Source: CALBPI01 sp038524795 (GTDB lineage Bacteria; Pseudomonadota; Gammaproteobacteria; Steroidobacterales; Woeseiaceae). Taken from it: a stretch of DNA of 64,000 nt. The stretch covers positions 124,001 through 188,000 of the forward strand of contig JBCBIJ010000002.1 of the NCBI GenBank assembly GCA_038524795.1, in the 5' to 3' direction. Position numbers and translations under genes: made by a program. Of the stretch, positions 24,271 to 33,202 are shown one piece after another. Below the pieces are notes generated by a model. The model was not told where the DNA came from. It made no database searches and saw only the letters and a program-made list of their open reading frames with translations. Each line of letters starts with the position of its first letter. Within the stretch, counting starts at the first letter, position 1.

Positions 24271-26076
24271 TCAGACCGCCAGTTTGTCGAGCTTGCGCCC
24301 GCCGTAAATGAGATTGACCACAGCACGTGTGCCGACAATCGCCGTGAACATCGACGTCGCGATTCCGATCGACAGCGTCACCGCAAAGCCCTTCACAGGC
24401 CCGGTCCCAAACATGAACAGTACGAGCGCGGCGATGAAGGTTGTGATGTTGGCATCGGCAATCGATGAAAACGCTTTCTCGTAGCCCGAGTGGATCGCGC
24501 CCTGCACCGAATTACCCGCATCGAGCTCCTCGCGGATGCGCTCAAAGATCAGCACGTTGGCGTCAACGGCCATGCCGACCGTCAGGACGATACCTGCGAT
24601 GCCGGGCAGCGTGAGCGCCGCCTGCAGCAGCGACAGCGCACCGACAATCAGGACGAGGTTGGTCAGCAGCGCGAGGTCGGCGATCACACCGAATACGCGG
24701 TAGTAAAACGCCATGAAAATAACGACAGCCAGGAAGCCGATCTGAATCGCCATGAAACCGCGATCAATGTTGTCCTGACCGCGGCTTGGGCCGATTGTCT
24801 GCTCACCCACTTCGTACAGGGGTGCCGCCAGCGCGCCGGCCTTAAGCAGCAAGCTCAGGTCGCGCGCTTCCTCGGTGGTCAAACCCGTAATGTTGAACTG
24901 GTTGGAGAATACGCCGCGAATGGTCGCGACGTTGATCACGTCGTACTGTGGTTCCGAGTAGTACGTCACCTCGCCGTCGACGATCCGCTCCTTGCGTTCG
25001 CTCTCGATAAAGAGCACCGCCATCGGCTTGTTGACATTCTCCTGAGTCGTGTCGAGCATCCGCGCACCACCGACGGCATCAAGCCGGATGATGACGGCAG
25101 GTTGGCCCTCACTGAACCCAGCGCTGGCGTCGACGATCTGATCACCGGAAGCAATGACGTCAGGCTTGAGCACGACGTCCGGGCCCAACCGCGAGGGGAA
25201 CGGGCGCGCGCCGCCACCGGCCCCGCCCTCTTCAACCAGCCGGAACTCGAGTGTCGCCGTCGCGCTCAGGATGCGCTTAGCTTCCTGTGGGTCCTGCACG
25301 CCAGGCAGCTGCACGACGATACGGTTGACGCCCTGGCGCTGAATCACAGGCTCGGCCACACCCAACGCGTCCACGCGATTGCGCATGGTCGTGATGTTCT
25401 GCTCCACGGCAAAGGTCTGACGCTCGCGCACCTGCAACTCGGTCATGCGAACGCGGAACGAACGGTCGCTGCGGCCGTCCAAAATCTGCAAACCCGGATC
25501 AATTCGCGACACGATACGTCGCGCCGCAGCCGCGTCTTCGGTACTGCGCAGCTCGACGGTAATCGTGTCGCCCGTGCGCGTGACGCGCCGGCGAATCTCC
25601 TCATCGCTGAGGCCGATTTTGAACTCGGTCACGTAGACGTCGAGTCGCTTTTCAATTGCGGCCTCGAGATCGACCTCGAACAACAAATACACACCGCCGC
25701 GCAGGTCGAGACCGAGGCTCATCGGCTCAAGTCCCATGTTCATGAGCCAGTCGGGCTGCATGGGCGCCAGCGTCCGCGCAACGCGGACGTTGTCCCCGCC
25801 CAGCTCATCGAGCAATTCGTAGGCGGCACTTTGGGTGTCGATGTCCGGGAACGCGAGGAACACTTTGTCGTCGCGTACAAAGTCGCGCTCGATGCTCAAG
25901 CCCTCAGCTGCGAGACGCGCTCTAAACTCGGTCAGCGTCGACTCGGTCAAGGTGCCCGAGGTCGCGCCGATCTGGATGGCAGGCGCCGTGCCGTAGAAGT
26001 TGGGCAGGGCTGTAAGCACGCCGAATACAACGACGCCCAGTACCAGCAGGTACTTCCAAAGGGGGAATTGGTTCAT
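24271..26076 (-). CDS. secD: Protein translocase subunit SecD
   Basis: A 601-residue partner of SecF. It begins MNQFPLWKYLLVLGVVVFG (helix 1), has a large periplasmic P1 domain with GLDLRGGVYLLFEVD and the family motif GVNRIVVQLPGVQDP, and ends with five membrane helices including GMAVDANVLIFERIRE. Its length is normal for the family. The stop is 3 bp from the secF start. Confidence 0.96.
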   Translation of the reverse strand: MNQFPLWKYLLVLGVVVFGVLTALPNFYGTAPAIQIGATSGTLTESTLTEFRARLAAEGLSIERDFVRDDKVFLAFPDIDTQSAAYELLDELGGDNVRVARTLAPMQPDWLMNMGLEPMSLGLDLRGGVYLLFEVDLEAAIEKRLDVYVTEFKIGLSDEEIRRRVTRTGDTITVELRSTEDAAAARRIVSRIDPGLQILDGRSDRSFRVRMTELQVRERQTFAVEQNITTMRNRVDALGVAEPVIQRQGVNRIVVQLPGVQDPQEAKRILSATATLEFRLVEEGGAGGGARPFPSRLGPDVVLKPDVIASGDQIVDASAGFSEGQPAVIIRLDAVGGARMLDTTQENVNKPMAVLFIESERKERIVDGEVTYYSEPQYDVINVATIRGVFSNQFNITGLTTEEARDLSLLLKAGALAAPLYEVGEQTIGPSRGQDNIDRGFMAIQIGFLAVVIFMAFYYRVFGVIADLALLTNLVLIVGALSLLQAALTLPGIAGIVLTVGMAVDANVLIFERIREELDAGNSVQGAIHSGYEKAFSSIADANITTFIAALVLFMFGTGPVKGFAVTLSIGIATSMFTAIVGTRAVVNLIYGGRKLDKLAV

Positions 26077-26099
26077 GGCCTAGTCCGGGTCGGTGAGGC

Positions 26100-26429
26100 T
26101 CAGGCGGCGTCGAAGGTGCCCTTGGGCAGCACAGCGGTGACCGTCTGACGCTGCATTTTGAGCTGCACGTTGTCGGCAAAATCGACCGTCAGGAACTGGT
26201 CGCTCGTCTCACGGACAATGCCAATCAGGCCGCCCGAGGTCAGGACCTCGTCGCCGGGCTGGATGTTCGAGACGAGCTCGCGGTGCTGCTTCTGGCGCTT
26301 CTGCTGCGGACGGATAAGCAGAAACCAGAACGCGACAAACAGGATGATCATGGGCAGGAAGAAGCCCAGCGGGCTTTGCTGCGGCTGGGCTGCCCCCTGC
26401 GCCCAGGCGTCACTGATCAGGAATTCCAT
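26100..26429 (-). CDS. yajC: Sec translocon accessory subunit YajC
   Basis: A 109-residue protein with one membrane helix (about 21-43, FFLPMIILFVAFWFLLIRPQQ) followed by a cytosolic domain with NIQPGDEVLTSGGLIGIV, both diagnostic of YajC. It accompanies SecDF. The start codon is at 26429 and the gene is 23 bp upstream of secD. Confidence 0.95.
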   Translation of the reverse strand: MEFLISDAWAQGAAQPQQSPLGFFLPMIILFVAFWFLLIRPQQKRQKQHRELVSNIQPGDEVLTSGGLIGIVRETSDQFLTVDFADNVQLKMQRQTVTAVLPKGTFDAA

Positions 26430-26532
26430 CTTGCACCTTTGCTGTGTCCGCCCGCGGAAAACCGGGCTGTTCGGATCGATCTCGGGGCGCGCGCGGCCAA
26501 ATCAAGCACGCGACCCCGATTGCGGGCGCGAA

Positions 26533-27669
26533 TTATGCCACAGACTCCCGGCCACACTCGGCGGAAGCCAGGAATTCGGCCGCGAATTTCGCGAAGCGAC
26601 CTTCCTCGAGGGCCGTGCGAATCCGCAGCATAAGCTGCTCGTAGTAGTGCACGTTGTGCAGCGACATCAGCTCGTGGCCCAAGAGCTCGTTGCAGGTGTA
26701 GAGGTGACGCAGATAGGCGCGTGAGTAGTTCTGGCAGGTGTAGCACGTGCAATTGGGGTCGAGCGGGCCTGTATCGTTGCGGTGCTTGGCGTTCTTGATC
26801 TTGACCGTGCCCTGGCTCGTGAACAGATAGCCGTTGCGACCGTGCCGCGTCGGCATCACACAGTCGAACATGTCAACGCCACGGGCAACGGCGGTGACGA
26901 TGTCGGCTGGCGTCCCCACCCCCATGAGATAGCGCGGTGTCTTGTCAGGCAGCTGCGCGGCCAGGCCATCGAGCACGGCCACGCGTTCGGCCTCGCTTTC
27001 ACCGACGGACAGCCCGCCGATCGCATAACCGTCGAAGCCCATCGCCTCAAGCCCCGCCAACGACTCGACTCGGAGTTCGTCGTACATCCCGCCCTGGATG
27101 ATCCCGAAGAGCGCGTCGCCGCGGTCGGGCTCATCGGACTTGAGCGCATCGAAGGCGTCGCGGCTGCGCTGCGCCCAGCGCAGTGATAGCCGCATGGATT
27201 GCTCGGCCTCATCGGCTGTGGCCGGGTGCGGGGTGCACTCGTCGAACACCATCGTGATGTCGGCACCCAACTCGTGCTGTACGGCCATCGAACGCTCGGG
27301 CGTCAGCAGAATCCGATCACCGTTCACGGGTGAGGCGAACGTGACGCCCTCCTCGCTGACCTTGCGCAGCTCGGCCAGACTGAACACCTGGAAGCCGCCC
27401 GAGTCCGTGAGGATCGGGCCCTGCCAGTTCATGAAATCGTGCAGGCTGCCGTGGGCGCGAATGACCTCCGTCCCGGGGCGCAACATGAGGTGAAACGTGT
27501 TGCCCAGCAGAATCTGCGCGCCCGTGCCCGCGACCTCCTCAGGCCGGAGCGCTTTTACGGTGCCGTAAGTACCGACGGGCATGAATGCAGGCGTATCGAC
27601 CGCACCACGGGCGAATTCGAGCCGCCCACGTCGGGCAAACCCCTCACGAGTCGAAACCGAGAACTTCAT
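26533..27669 (-). CDS. tgt: tRNA-guanine transglycosylase
   Basis: A 378-residue TIM-barrel enzyme that exchanges G34 for preQ1 in tRNAs of Asp, Asn, His and Tyr. The catalytic Asp region DSGGFQVFSL, the second Asp in MFDCVMPTR, and the zinc site CTCYTCQNYSRAYLRHL are all present. The ATG at 27669 overlaps the queA stop (ATGA); an upstream in-frame start at 27690 would overlap queA more. Confidence 0.96.
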   Translation of the reverse strand: MKFSVSTREGFARRGRLEFARGAVDTPAFMPVGTYGTVKALRPEEVAGTGAQILLGNTFHLMLRPGTEVIRAHGSLHDFMNWQGPILTDSGGFQVFSLAELRKVSEEGVTFASPVNGDRILLTPERSMAVQHELGADITMVFDECTPHPATADEAEQSMRLSLRWAQRSRDAFDALKSDEPDRGDALFGIIQGGMYDELRVESLAGLEAMGFDGYAIGGLSVGESEAERVAVLDGLAAQLPDKTPRYLMGVGTPADIVTAVARGVDMFDCVMPTRHGRNGYLFTSQGTVKIKNAKHRNDTGPLDPNCTCYTCQNYSRAYLRHLYTCNELLGHELMSLHNVHYYEQLMLRIRTALEEGRFAKFAAEFLASAECGRESVA

Positions 27670-28709
27670 GCGGAAGGCTCCGACGGCCAAATCAACATAG
27701 CGTCACCGTAGCTGAAAAAGCGGTATTGCTCGCGCACCGCGTGCGCGTAGGCCTCAAGAATGCGGTCACGCCCCCCGAGTGCCGCAACGAGCATCATGAG
27801 CGACGACTTCGGCAGGTGGAAGTTGGTGATCAGACCATCCACGACCCGGAATCGGTAACCGGGCTGGATGAACAAGCGCGTGTCGCCCGTGAACGGCGCA
27901 AGGCGGCCACTTGCGGCCGCGGTCTCAAGCGCACGCAAGCTTGTCGTACCCACGGCGATGACACGACCGCCGCGTTCGCGTGTTGCCGCAACGGCGTCGC
28001 AGACCGCGTCGCTCACCTGCAGCCACTCGGCATGCAGTTCGCCGGCTTCTAGCGCCGCATCGTCAAGCGGCTGGAACGTACCCGCCGCAACGTGCAGCGT
28101 CACGAAAGCGCGTTGTACGCCCTGCGCCTCGAGCGTCTCGAACAGAGCGTCATCAAAATGCAGGCCCGCGGTCGGTGCCGCCACGGCGCCCGGGTGTCGC
28201 GCGTAGACGGTCTGGTAGCGCTCTCGATCGGCCGTGGTATCCGCACGGTCGATGTAGGGCGGCAGCGGCATGTGCCCGCAGGCGTCCAACACCACCGCGA
28301 CATCCGCATCAAACCCAAGCGAAAAGAATCGCCCCTCGCGGCCCGCGACCGTTGCGTGCGCCTGCACCGTGTCCGACGCATCCACGATGTGGATCACGCC
28401 GCCCGCTTTGGGCGATTTACTGGCCCTGACCTGCGCCCAGGCATGGCGCGCGCCGTCGACGCGTTCGATGAGCAGCTCGGCCTTGCCGCCACTCGCCTTG
28501 CGACCGAACAATCGCGCAGGGATCACGCGCGTGTCGTTGAGCACCAGCAGGTCACCAGGCGTGAGCAGGCCCGGAAGGTCCGAAAAATGCCGGTCCCCCC
28601 GCGTGCCATCCGCAGACAGCTGAAGCAAGCGACTGGCCGTGCGCGCGGCCGCCGGCTGCCGGGCGATGAGCGCGTCGGGCAGTGCGAAATCAAAGTCGTC
28701 AGGGTGCAT
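27666..28709 (-). CDS. queA: S-adenosylmethionine:tRNA ribosyltransferase-isomerase
   Basis: A 347-residue enzyme that adds the ribosyl group of SAM to preQ1 in tRNA, forming epoxyqueuosine. Family motifs are FDFALPDALIARQPA near the start, LLVLNDTRVIPARL, TAGLHFD and GTTSLRALE. The ATG at 28709 was chosen on homology; the frame extends 48 bp upstream. First gene of the queA-tgt-yajC-secDF run. Confidence 0.96.
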   Translation of the reverse strand: MHPDDFDFALPDALIARQPAAARTASRLLQLSADGTRGDRHFSDLPGLLTPGDLLVLNDTRVIPARLFGRKASGGKAELLIERVDGARHAWAQVRASKSPKAGGVIHIVDASDTVQAHATVAGREGRFFSLGFDADVAVVLDACGHMPLPPYIDRADTTADRERYQTVYARHPGAVAAPTAGLHFDDALFETLEAQGVQRAFVTLHVAAGTFQPLDDAALEAGELHAEWLQVSDAVCDAVAATRERGGRVIAVGTTSLRALETAAASGRLAPFTGDTRLFIQPGYRFRVVDGLITNFHLPKSSLMMLVAALGGRDRILEAYAHAVREQYRFFSYGDAMLIWPSEPSA

Positions 28710-28758
28710 CGGCGCACAGGGTAGCAGAGCCCATAGCAGGGTCAGACCCCGTACCACG

Positions 28759-28792
28759 AAAAAGCGCCACGCCCCGGGTCGGAGCGTGGCGC
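28759..28792 (-). terminator. Intrinsic terminator of the sigma/anti-sigma/PDZ operon
   Basis: On the minus strand a 9-bp perfect GC-rich stem (GCGCCACGC, 28792-28784, with GCGTGGCGC, 28772-28764) around an 11-nt loop is followed by TTTTT. It lies 20 bp beyond the stop of the PDZ-protein gene and upstream of queA, separating the two minus-strand units. Confidence 0.8.
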
Positions 28793-28811
28793 CTGGCGCA
28801 AATCGCCGCGA

Positions 28812-29879
28812 TCAGTTGGCGCTGCGTGGCGCGATGTGTAGCTGGTCGTGGTCTTTCAAATCCCAGAACAGGCGGTTGTTGTGACCGACGCGTTCGGGCA
28901 CCTCAATCTCGATCGTGCGGCGACGACCGTCACGAACGATCTCGACTTCGAGCGCCTCGCCTTCGTCATAACTTCTGAGAATCCGCATCGCGTGGCTGAC
29001 GTCCGCGGGTTTGCGCCCGCCTATCTCCCGAATCACGTCGCCGTCTTCGAAGCCCAGGTTCTCGGACTCGGGCGCACGCACCACAAGCAGACCCTCATCC
29101 GCCTTGAAGTACTTGCCGAGTCGCGGTGTGAGCTCCACCAGCTCCATGCTCGACCACGGGGAATCGCTGGACAGAAACAGGAAGCGCTGGGCGTCGCCCA
29201 GATTCCGCTCGCCAATCACGCGGGCGCGCTCGACCATCTCAAGCGCGCGCAGGTTTTCAGCGTTGGCGCGTTCGATAACTCGGAAGTCGAAATCCTGCTG
29301 GCCCGTCGAGAACGCAAATACGTTGGGTGCAAACGCGGCATCAGTCAGCGTGACCTCGGCGCCCTGTTCCTTGCCATCGCGCGTAAATCGTAACGGGAAC
29401 GAATCACCCTCCTCGGCATCACGCAGCCGCTCGCCGATGAGCTCCACAGCCTCGACCGCACTCTGGTCGCTGAGATCATCGCCCGCGAAGCCAACGAGCA
29501 CATCGCCCGATTTGATGCCTGCCTCAGCCGCCGCGCTACCTGGCGCGACACCCACAATCTTGATGCCGCTCGTTTCGCGCTTGCCCGAGGAATCCGTCGA
29601 CTCCTGAGTCGCAAGCGACAGGCCCAGCTTGGGACCGGACTGCGCCGACATCAGCCGCTCTGTGATGATCACGGACTCGGGCGACATGTCGCGTGACAGG
29701 CGCGCGACTTCCTGTGCCGCCGCCTGCAGTCGCCGTTCGGCTTCCTTGAGACGCGCTTCCCGCTCGGCCAGCGGCGCTTCCGGGGCTTCAGGCGGCTCGG
29801 GCGCCTGTTGCGCCAGTAGCGGGCCAGCCAGACACAGCGCCAGCGCCGTGGTCAGCAGATATCGGTTCTTGCCTGTCAT
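28812..29879 (-). CDS. Exported protein with two PDZ domains
   Basis: A 355-residue protein with an N-terminal signal peptide (to about residue 23, cleavage after LLAQ) and a charged coiled segment (EREARLKEAERRLQAAA). The first PDZ domain is about 85-175 (GIKIVGVAPGSAAAEAGIKS, SGDVLVGF) and the second about 250-340 (EGLLVVRAPESENLGF, GDVIREIGG). No protease domain is present. It follows an ECF sigma and its anti-sigma gene by 52 bp, so it is probably part of the same envelope response, perhaps as a sensor or chaperone-like scaffold. The role is inference. Confidence 0.75.
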   Translation of the reverse strand: MTGKNRYLLTTALALCLAGPLLAQQAPEPPEAPEAPLAEREARLKEAERRLQAAAQEVARLSRDMSPESVIITERLMSAQSGPKLGLSLATQESTDSSGKRETSGIKIVGVAPGSAAAEAGIKSGDVLVGFAGDDLSDQSAVEAVELIGERLRDAEEGDSFPLRFTRDGKEQGAEVTLTDAAFAPNVFAFSTGQQDFDFRVIERANAENLRALEMVERARVIGERNLGDAQRFLFLSSDSPWSSMELVELTPRLGKYFKADEGLLVVRAPESENLGFEDGDVIREIGGRKPADVSHAMRILRSYDEGEALEVEIVRDGRRRTIEIEVPERVGHNNRLFWDLKDHDQLHIAPRSAN

Positions 29880-29931
29880 CGTTCCAACTCCATTCCGTTG
29901 TGTATTCGGGCCGTGCTGCGCGTCCGTGACA

Positions 29932-30504
29932 TCACAGCGACACGACCGTGGCCGGTTGCGCGTGCAGCGACACCAGCGTGCTCATAAGTCCAACCCGCTC
30001 ACGCCAGAGCGCCGTGCGGCCTGTCTCGTCAACTTTCGTCCCGGAGCCGCTCAACTGCGCATCGATCAGCGCCACGCGGTCCTCCAAGGCTGTGATCGTG
30101 CTGGCTGTGCCCACGCGCTGCACCCGGCCACGCTGCGGCACCGTATCGAGCACCGACTCGAGATAAGCCGACCGCGCCATGAGTGCATCGATACTTGGGC
30201 CAACAGCGTCCGCGGTGTCGGCTTCCGTTGGGACCTCACGGGTCGCCAAGGACTCGGTCACGGGCCCGATCTGCGGCCCAAGCTTCGGCCACACCACCCA
30301 CACGGCGAGCGCCACGCTTGCGGCCAACGCGAAGCGCGCCACTGAGCGGGTCCGCGGGAGTTGCCGATCCACCGTCGGCGCATCGTCCAGCAGCGCGTCG
30401 AGTCGCGCCGTAACGGCGCGGGACGGCGAGAGCTGCGGCAGCTCACGCAAGGCGTCGCGCACGGCCTCGGACTCGTGCCCAGAACATGTCGATTCGTCAT
30501 TCAT
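29932..30504 (-). CDS. Membrane-anchored anti-sigma factor (putative)
   Basis: A 190-residue protein with a cytosolic N-terminal part, one membrane helix (about 56-74, FALAASVALAVWVVWP) and a periplasmic helical region. This topology and its position immediately after an ECF sigma gene suggest an anti-sigma factor, although no zinc-binding HxxxCxxC motif is seen. The ATG overlaps the sigma stop by 4 bp. An in-frame GTG three codons earlier is possible. Confidence 0.65.
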   Translation of the reverse strand: MNDESTCSGHESEAVRDALRELPQLSPSRAVTARLDALLDDAPTVDRQLPRTRSVARFALAASVALAVWVVWPKLGPQIGPVTESLATREVPTEADTADAVGPSIDALMARSAYLESVLDTVPQRGRVQRVGTASTITALEDRVALIDAQLSGSGTKVDETGRTALWRERVGLMSTLVSLHAQPATVVSL

Positions 30505-31085
30505 GCGATACACCTCGTATCCAGTGTCGCCGCAGGCGCGGGTGTCGCCACGGCCGTGTCGAGCCAGCGCCGAAGTTCGGCGCGGGCTCGCGACAGGCAG
30601 CTCTTCGAGTAGCTCTCGGTCTTGCCCGTCAGGTCAGCAATCTCGCGGTGGGTATAACCCTCGACGTCGTAGAGCCAGACAACGACGCGATGGGATTCGT
30701 TGAGCCGGCCCAACGCATCGCCAAGGTCGCGGGCCAGGCCCAGTTGCTCGGTGGCGTCGCTCGCAGGCTCATGAGCCTCGTCGAGTGCTGTGGCCCGACG
30801 CTGCCACGCAGAGCGAAAGAACATCATGCAGCGAGAGACCGCAATCGTTCGCACCCAGGTGGCCAGCGACGCCTCACCCCGGAACTCAGGCAGGTGACGC
30901 AACACCTCCACGAACGTCTCCTGGGTCAGATCCTCAGCGGTGGCCTGCGACTGGCAGAGTCGGTAACACAAGGTGTACACCGGGCTGGCCAACTGGCGGA
31001 AAACGATGTCCAGCGCGCGCCGGTCGCCCCGCTGCGCACGCGAGACTATGGCGGTATCAAAATTGAGGCCAGCAAACCCACTCAT
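30501..31085 (-). CDS. ECF-family RNA polymerase sigma factor
   Basis: A 194-residue sigma factor with region 2 (YTLCYRLCQSQATAEDLTQE, TFVEVLRHLPEF, ASLATWVRTIAVSRC) and region 4 (LNESHRVVVWLYDVEGYTH, REIADLTGKTESYSKS). It belongs broadly with the RpoE-like group. It heads a three-gene unit with an anti-sigma and a PDZ protein. A candidate ECF promoter lies immediately upstream, which would make the gene autoregulated. Confidence 0.9.
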   Translation of the reverse strand: MSGFAGLNFDTAIVSRAQRGDRRALDIVFRQLASPVYTLCYRLCQSQATAEDLTQETFVEVLRHLPEFRGEASLATWVRTIAVSRCMMFFRSAWQRRATALDEAHEPASDATEQLGLARDLGDALGRLNESHRVVVWLYDVEGYTHREIADLTGKTESYSKSCLSRARAELRRWLDTAVATPAPAATLDTRCIA

Positions 31086-31091
31086 GCCCGA

Positions 31092-31118
31092 TTAGATGCG
31101 TTACGCCACGAAAGGGTC
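31092..31118 (-). promoter_or_regulatory. Candidate autoregulatory ECF promoter
   Basis: On the minus strand GACCCTTT (31118-31111), then 12 nt, then CATCTAA (31098-31092). The pair resembles the AACCTTT / CGTCTAA type of ECF promoters. The -10 ends 7 nt before the sigma ATG, so transcription would start at or next to the start codon, and no Shine-Dalgarno sequence is present. Confidence 0.45.
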
Positions 31119-31180
31119 GCAGACTGACACAAAAAAGTCCTTCGGACGGCCCTGACGCGGCACCACGCGGGTGTTTGGGC

Positions 31181-31186
31181 TACAAT
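31181..31186 (+). promoter_or_regulatory. Candidate -10 element of tRNA-Leu
   Basis: TACAAT, ending 18 bp before the mature tRNA 5' end; no recognisable -35 at 17 bp upstream. Confidence 0.4.
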
Positions 31187-31204
31187 CTCGTCGCTGTCAC
31201 GTAC

Positions 31205-31291
31205 GCCAGAGTGGTGGAATTGGTAGACACGAGGGATTCAAAATCCCTTGCCAGCAATGGCGTGTCGGTTCGAGTCCGACCTCTGGTACCA
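31205..31291 (+). tRNA. leuX: tRNA-Leu (anticodon CAA)
   Basis: An 87-nt tRNA. The acceptor stem pairs GCCAGAG (31205-31211) with CTCTGGT (31281-31287), followed by discriminator A and an encoded CCA. The D arm contains TGGTAGAC, the anticodon stem AGGGA/TCCCT encloses TTCAAAA with anticodon CAA, a long variable arm typical of tRNA-Leu follows, and the T arm has GGTTCGAGTCC. It decodes UUG. Confidence 0.97.
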
Positions 31292-31343
31292 ACAGCACAC
31301 ACAGACGACCTCCGGGCCCTGACCGGGCTTGCACAGGATTCGA

Positions 31344-31892
31344 ATGAAACTCCCAATGAACTACTGCTCCAACTGCGGCCATGCAGTGGGCCGCGCCGTG
31401 CCCGAGGGCGATACCCACGAACGCTGGGTTTGCCCCAACTGCGGCATGATCCACTACCAGAATCCCAAGGTCGTTGTAGGCTGCGTGCCCGAGCGCGACG
31501 GTCAGATTCTGCTCTGCAAACGTGCCATCGAACCGCGCCACGGGTACTGGACGGTGCCGGCGGGGTTCATGGAACTCGAGGAGACCATGGCCGAAGGTGC
31601 CGCCCGAGAGACCATGGAGGAAGCTTGTGCCGAGGTTGAAATCGGCCACCTGTTCGCGGCCGTCGACGTACCCCAGGCCGGCCAGGTCCACGTGTTCTAC
31701 ACAGCGAAGCTCATCTCCGATTTCGCACCAGGACCCGAATCACTGGAAACGGCGATGTATGCACCCGACGACATCCCCTGGGACGATATCGCCTTCCCGA
31801 GTGGCCGCTTTGCTCTGGAAAAGTGGATTGAGGACGGTGGCCGCAACAACGGCGTACACGCCTACACGGCGCGGCGCCGGCTCATTGGGTGA
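31344..31892 (+). CDS. Nudix hydrolase with N-terminal zinc ribbon
   Basis: A 182-residue protein. A short zinc ribbon (CSNCG near residue 8 and CPNCGMIHY near residue 31) is followed by a Nudix fold. The Nudix box reads GFMELEETMAEGAARETMEE; the RE and EE residues that bind metal are present, while the later conserved Gly is Cys. The substrate (NADH-like or other nucleoside diphosphate) is unknown. The ATG at 31344 has AGGA 5 nt upstream; an upstream TTG is less likely. It lies 52 bp after tRNA-Leu. Confidence 0.85.
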   Translation: MKLPMNYCSNCGHAVGRAVPEGDTHERWVCPNCGMIHYQNPKVVVGCVPERDGQILLCKRAIEPRHGYWTVPAGFMELEETMAEGAARETMEEACAEVEIGHLFAAVDVPQAGQVHVFYTAKLISDFAPGPESLETAMYAPDDIPWDDIAFPSGRFALEKWIEDGGRNNGVHAYTARRRLIG

Positions 31893-31950
31893 ATTCAGCG
31901 CCTAGGCACGCTAAGCTCCGCGCTCAGGCCAGACAGAGGACCGACCAAAA

Positions 31951-32274
31951 ATGACTTTCGTGGTGACCGAATCCTGCATCAAGTGCAAGTACACCGACTG
32001 TGTCGAGGTGTGCCCCGTCGATTGCTTCCACGAAGGTCCGAATTTTCTCGTCATCGATCCTGATGAGTGCATCGACTGCACGCTCTGCGAACCGGAGTGC
32101 CCCGTCGAGGCGATCTACTCCGAAGATGAAATTCCGGCCGGCCAGGAGCATTTCCTGGAGATCAACGCCGAGCTTTCAGCGCAGTGGCCCGTGATCACAG
32201 AGGCCAAGGAACCCCCAGCCGACGCGGACGACTGGAAAGACGTCGAAGGTAAGGAACAACACCTGGAGCGGTGA
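31951..32274 (+). CDS. fdxA: Seven-iron ferredoxin FdxA
   Basis: A 107-residue ferredoxin. The cysteine pattern CIKCKYTDCVEVCPVDCF and CIDCTLCEPECPVEAIY supplies ligands for one 3Fe-4S and one 4Fe-4S cluster. It starts MTFVVTESC, typical of FdxA, and ends in a charged tail. It carries low-potential electrons in the cytosol; the partner is not indicated. Convergent with dsbC. Confidence 0.95.
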   Translation: MTFVVTESCIKCKYTDCVEVCPVDCFHEGPNFLVIDPDECIDCTLCEPECPVEAIYSEDEIPAGQEHFLEINAELSAQWPVITEAKEPPADADDWKDVEGKEQHLER

Positions 32275-32281
32275 TGCCGTT

Positions 32282-32330
32282 CGCCGCGTGCGCGGCGCAC
32301 TCCCCTACTTGAATGTTAGCGCGTGCTAAC
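32282..32330. other. Two hairpins between convergent fdxA and dsbC
   Basis: A 6-bp hairpin CGCCGC-GTGC-GCGGCG (32282-32297) follows the fdxA stop, and GTTAGC-GCGT-GCTAAC (32315-32330) contains the dsbC stop codon inside its stem. Neither has a T-run, so their role as terminators is uncertain. Confidence 0.3.
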
Positions 32331-33059
32331 GGTCGGCGTGTCGGCCAGAAGCGCGGCCAGATCCTGAGCGGGCTTATAACCCGGAATGAACTGACCCGTA
32401 TCCGTGACGATGGCCGGGGTGCCCCCGACGCCCAGTCGCAAACCTGTTTCGAAGTGGCGCATCACCATGGACGTGTCGCAGCCCTTCGGCTTGGCCGGCA
32501 GGCTCTGATCGTTCTTGGCGCGCGTCAGCGCCTCATTGCGGTCTTCGGCGCACCAGACCTGTTCGGCCTTGCGCCAGTTCTCTGAGCCCGGCCCGCCACG
32601 AGGCCAGAGCAGGTAACGCACGGCGATGCCCAGGTCGTTGTACGCCTCGATATCTTTGTGCAGCTCGCGGCACCAGCCACAGTCCACATCAGTAAACACT
32701 GTGACGGTGTGCTTGGGGTCTTCGGGTGCGAAAGTCAGGCCCAAACCGTCGCCGAACTCTGACAACAGATCGACGCGACCCTCTGCCGCAGCGTCCTGGG
32801 TCAGGTTTCGGTCGGACTCGAGGTCGATGAGATCACCGCGCATCAGAAAGCGGCCATCCTCGGTCAGGTAGGCCACCATCGGACCCTGCCGCACCTGAAC
32901 AACGCCCGGCAGCGGTGTCTTGTAGATGTCTTCAGCTTCCAGATTCGGAAACTTGCTCGCCAGCGACTCTCGGATCGCATCAAACGCATCTTCAGCCGCA
33001 GCGTTGGTCGCCGTAGCAGTCAGGAGAAGCAGGATGACGGTTCGGAGCAGGATCGGCAT
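32316..33059 (-). CDS. dsbC: Thiol:disulfide interchange protein DsbC
   Basis: A 247-residue periplasmic disulfide isomerase. A signal peptide (about residues 1-22, LLLLTATATNAAA) precedes the dimerisation domain, and the thioredoxin-like domain carries the active site CGWC (E. coli has CGYC) in FTDVDCGWCRELH and the cis-Pro loop in GVGGTPAIV. The ATG at 33059 starts the signal peptide; the longer frame upstream is Arg-rich. A TACACT -10-like sequence lies at 33155-33150. It follows xerD by 143 bp, as in E. coli. Confidence 0.93.
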   Translation of the reverse strand: MPILLRTVILLLLTATATNAAAEDAFDAIRESLASKFPNLEAEDIYKTPLPGVVQVRQGPMVAYLTEDGRFLMRGDLIDLESDRNLTQDAAAEGRVDLLSEFGDGLGLTFAPEDPKHTVTVFTDVDCGWCRELHKDIEAYNDLGIAVRYLLWPRGGPGSENWRKAEQVWCAEDRNEALTRAKNDQSLPAKPKGCDTSMVMRHFETGLRLGVGGTPAIVTDTGQFIPGYKPAQDLAALLADTPTVSTR

Positions 33060-33202
33060 GGCGAGGTCTCGATTCGTGTCTACAAGGTGGGAAGTGCGAG
33101 CCGCGCGGATACTCCCACGCGCGCGCATCACCCGCAAGCGCGGGCCTTTAGTGTAGACCATGGCAGCCGGCGATTTGTTTCACCGCCCGCGCCCGGTGCC
33201 CG

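Noticed and set aside
24490..26148. 552-codon open frame antisense to secD, and similar long frames at 3699-4583 and 43683-45032
   Set aside because: These mirror strongly coding genes on the other strand in GC-rich DNA; their translations are rich in His, Arg and Gln without domains.
31131..31147. 4-bp hairpin (GTCC/GGAC) followed by six T on the minus strand
   Set aside because: The stem is too short for an intrinsic terminator and no minus-strand gene ends there.
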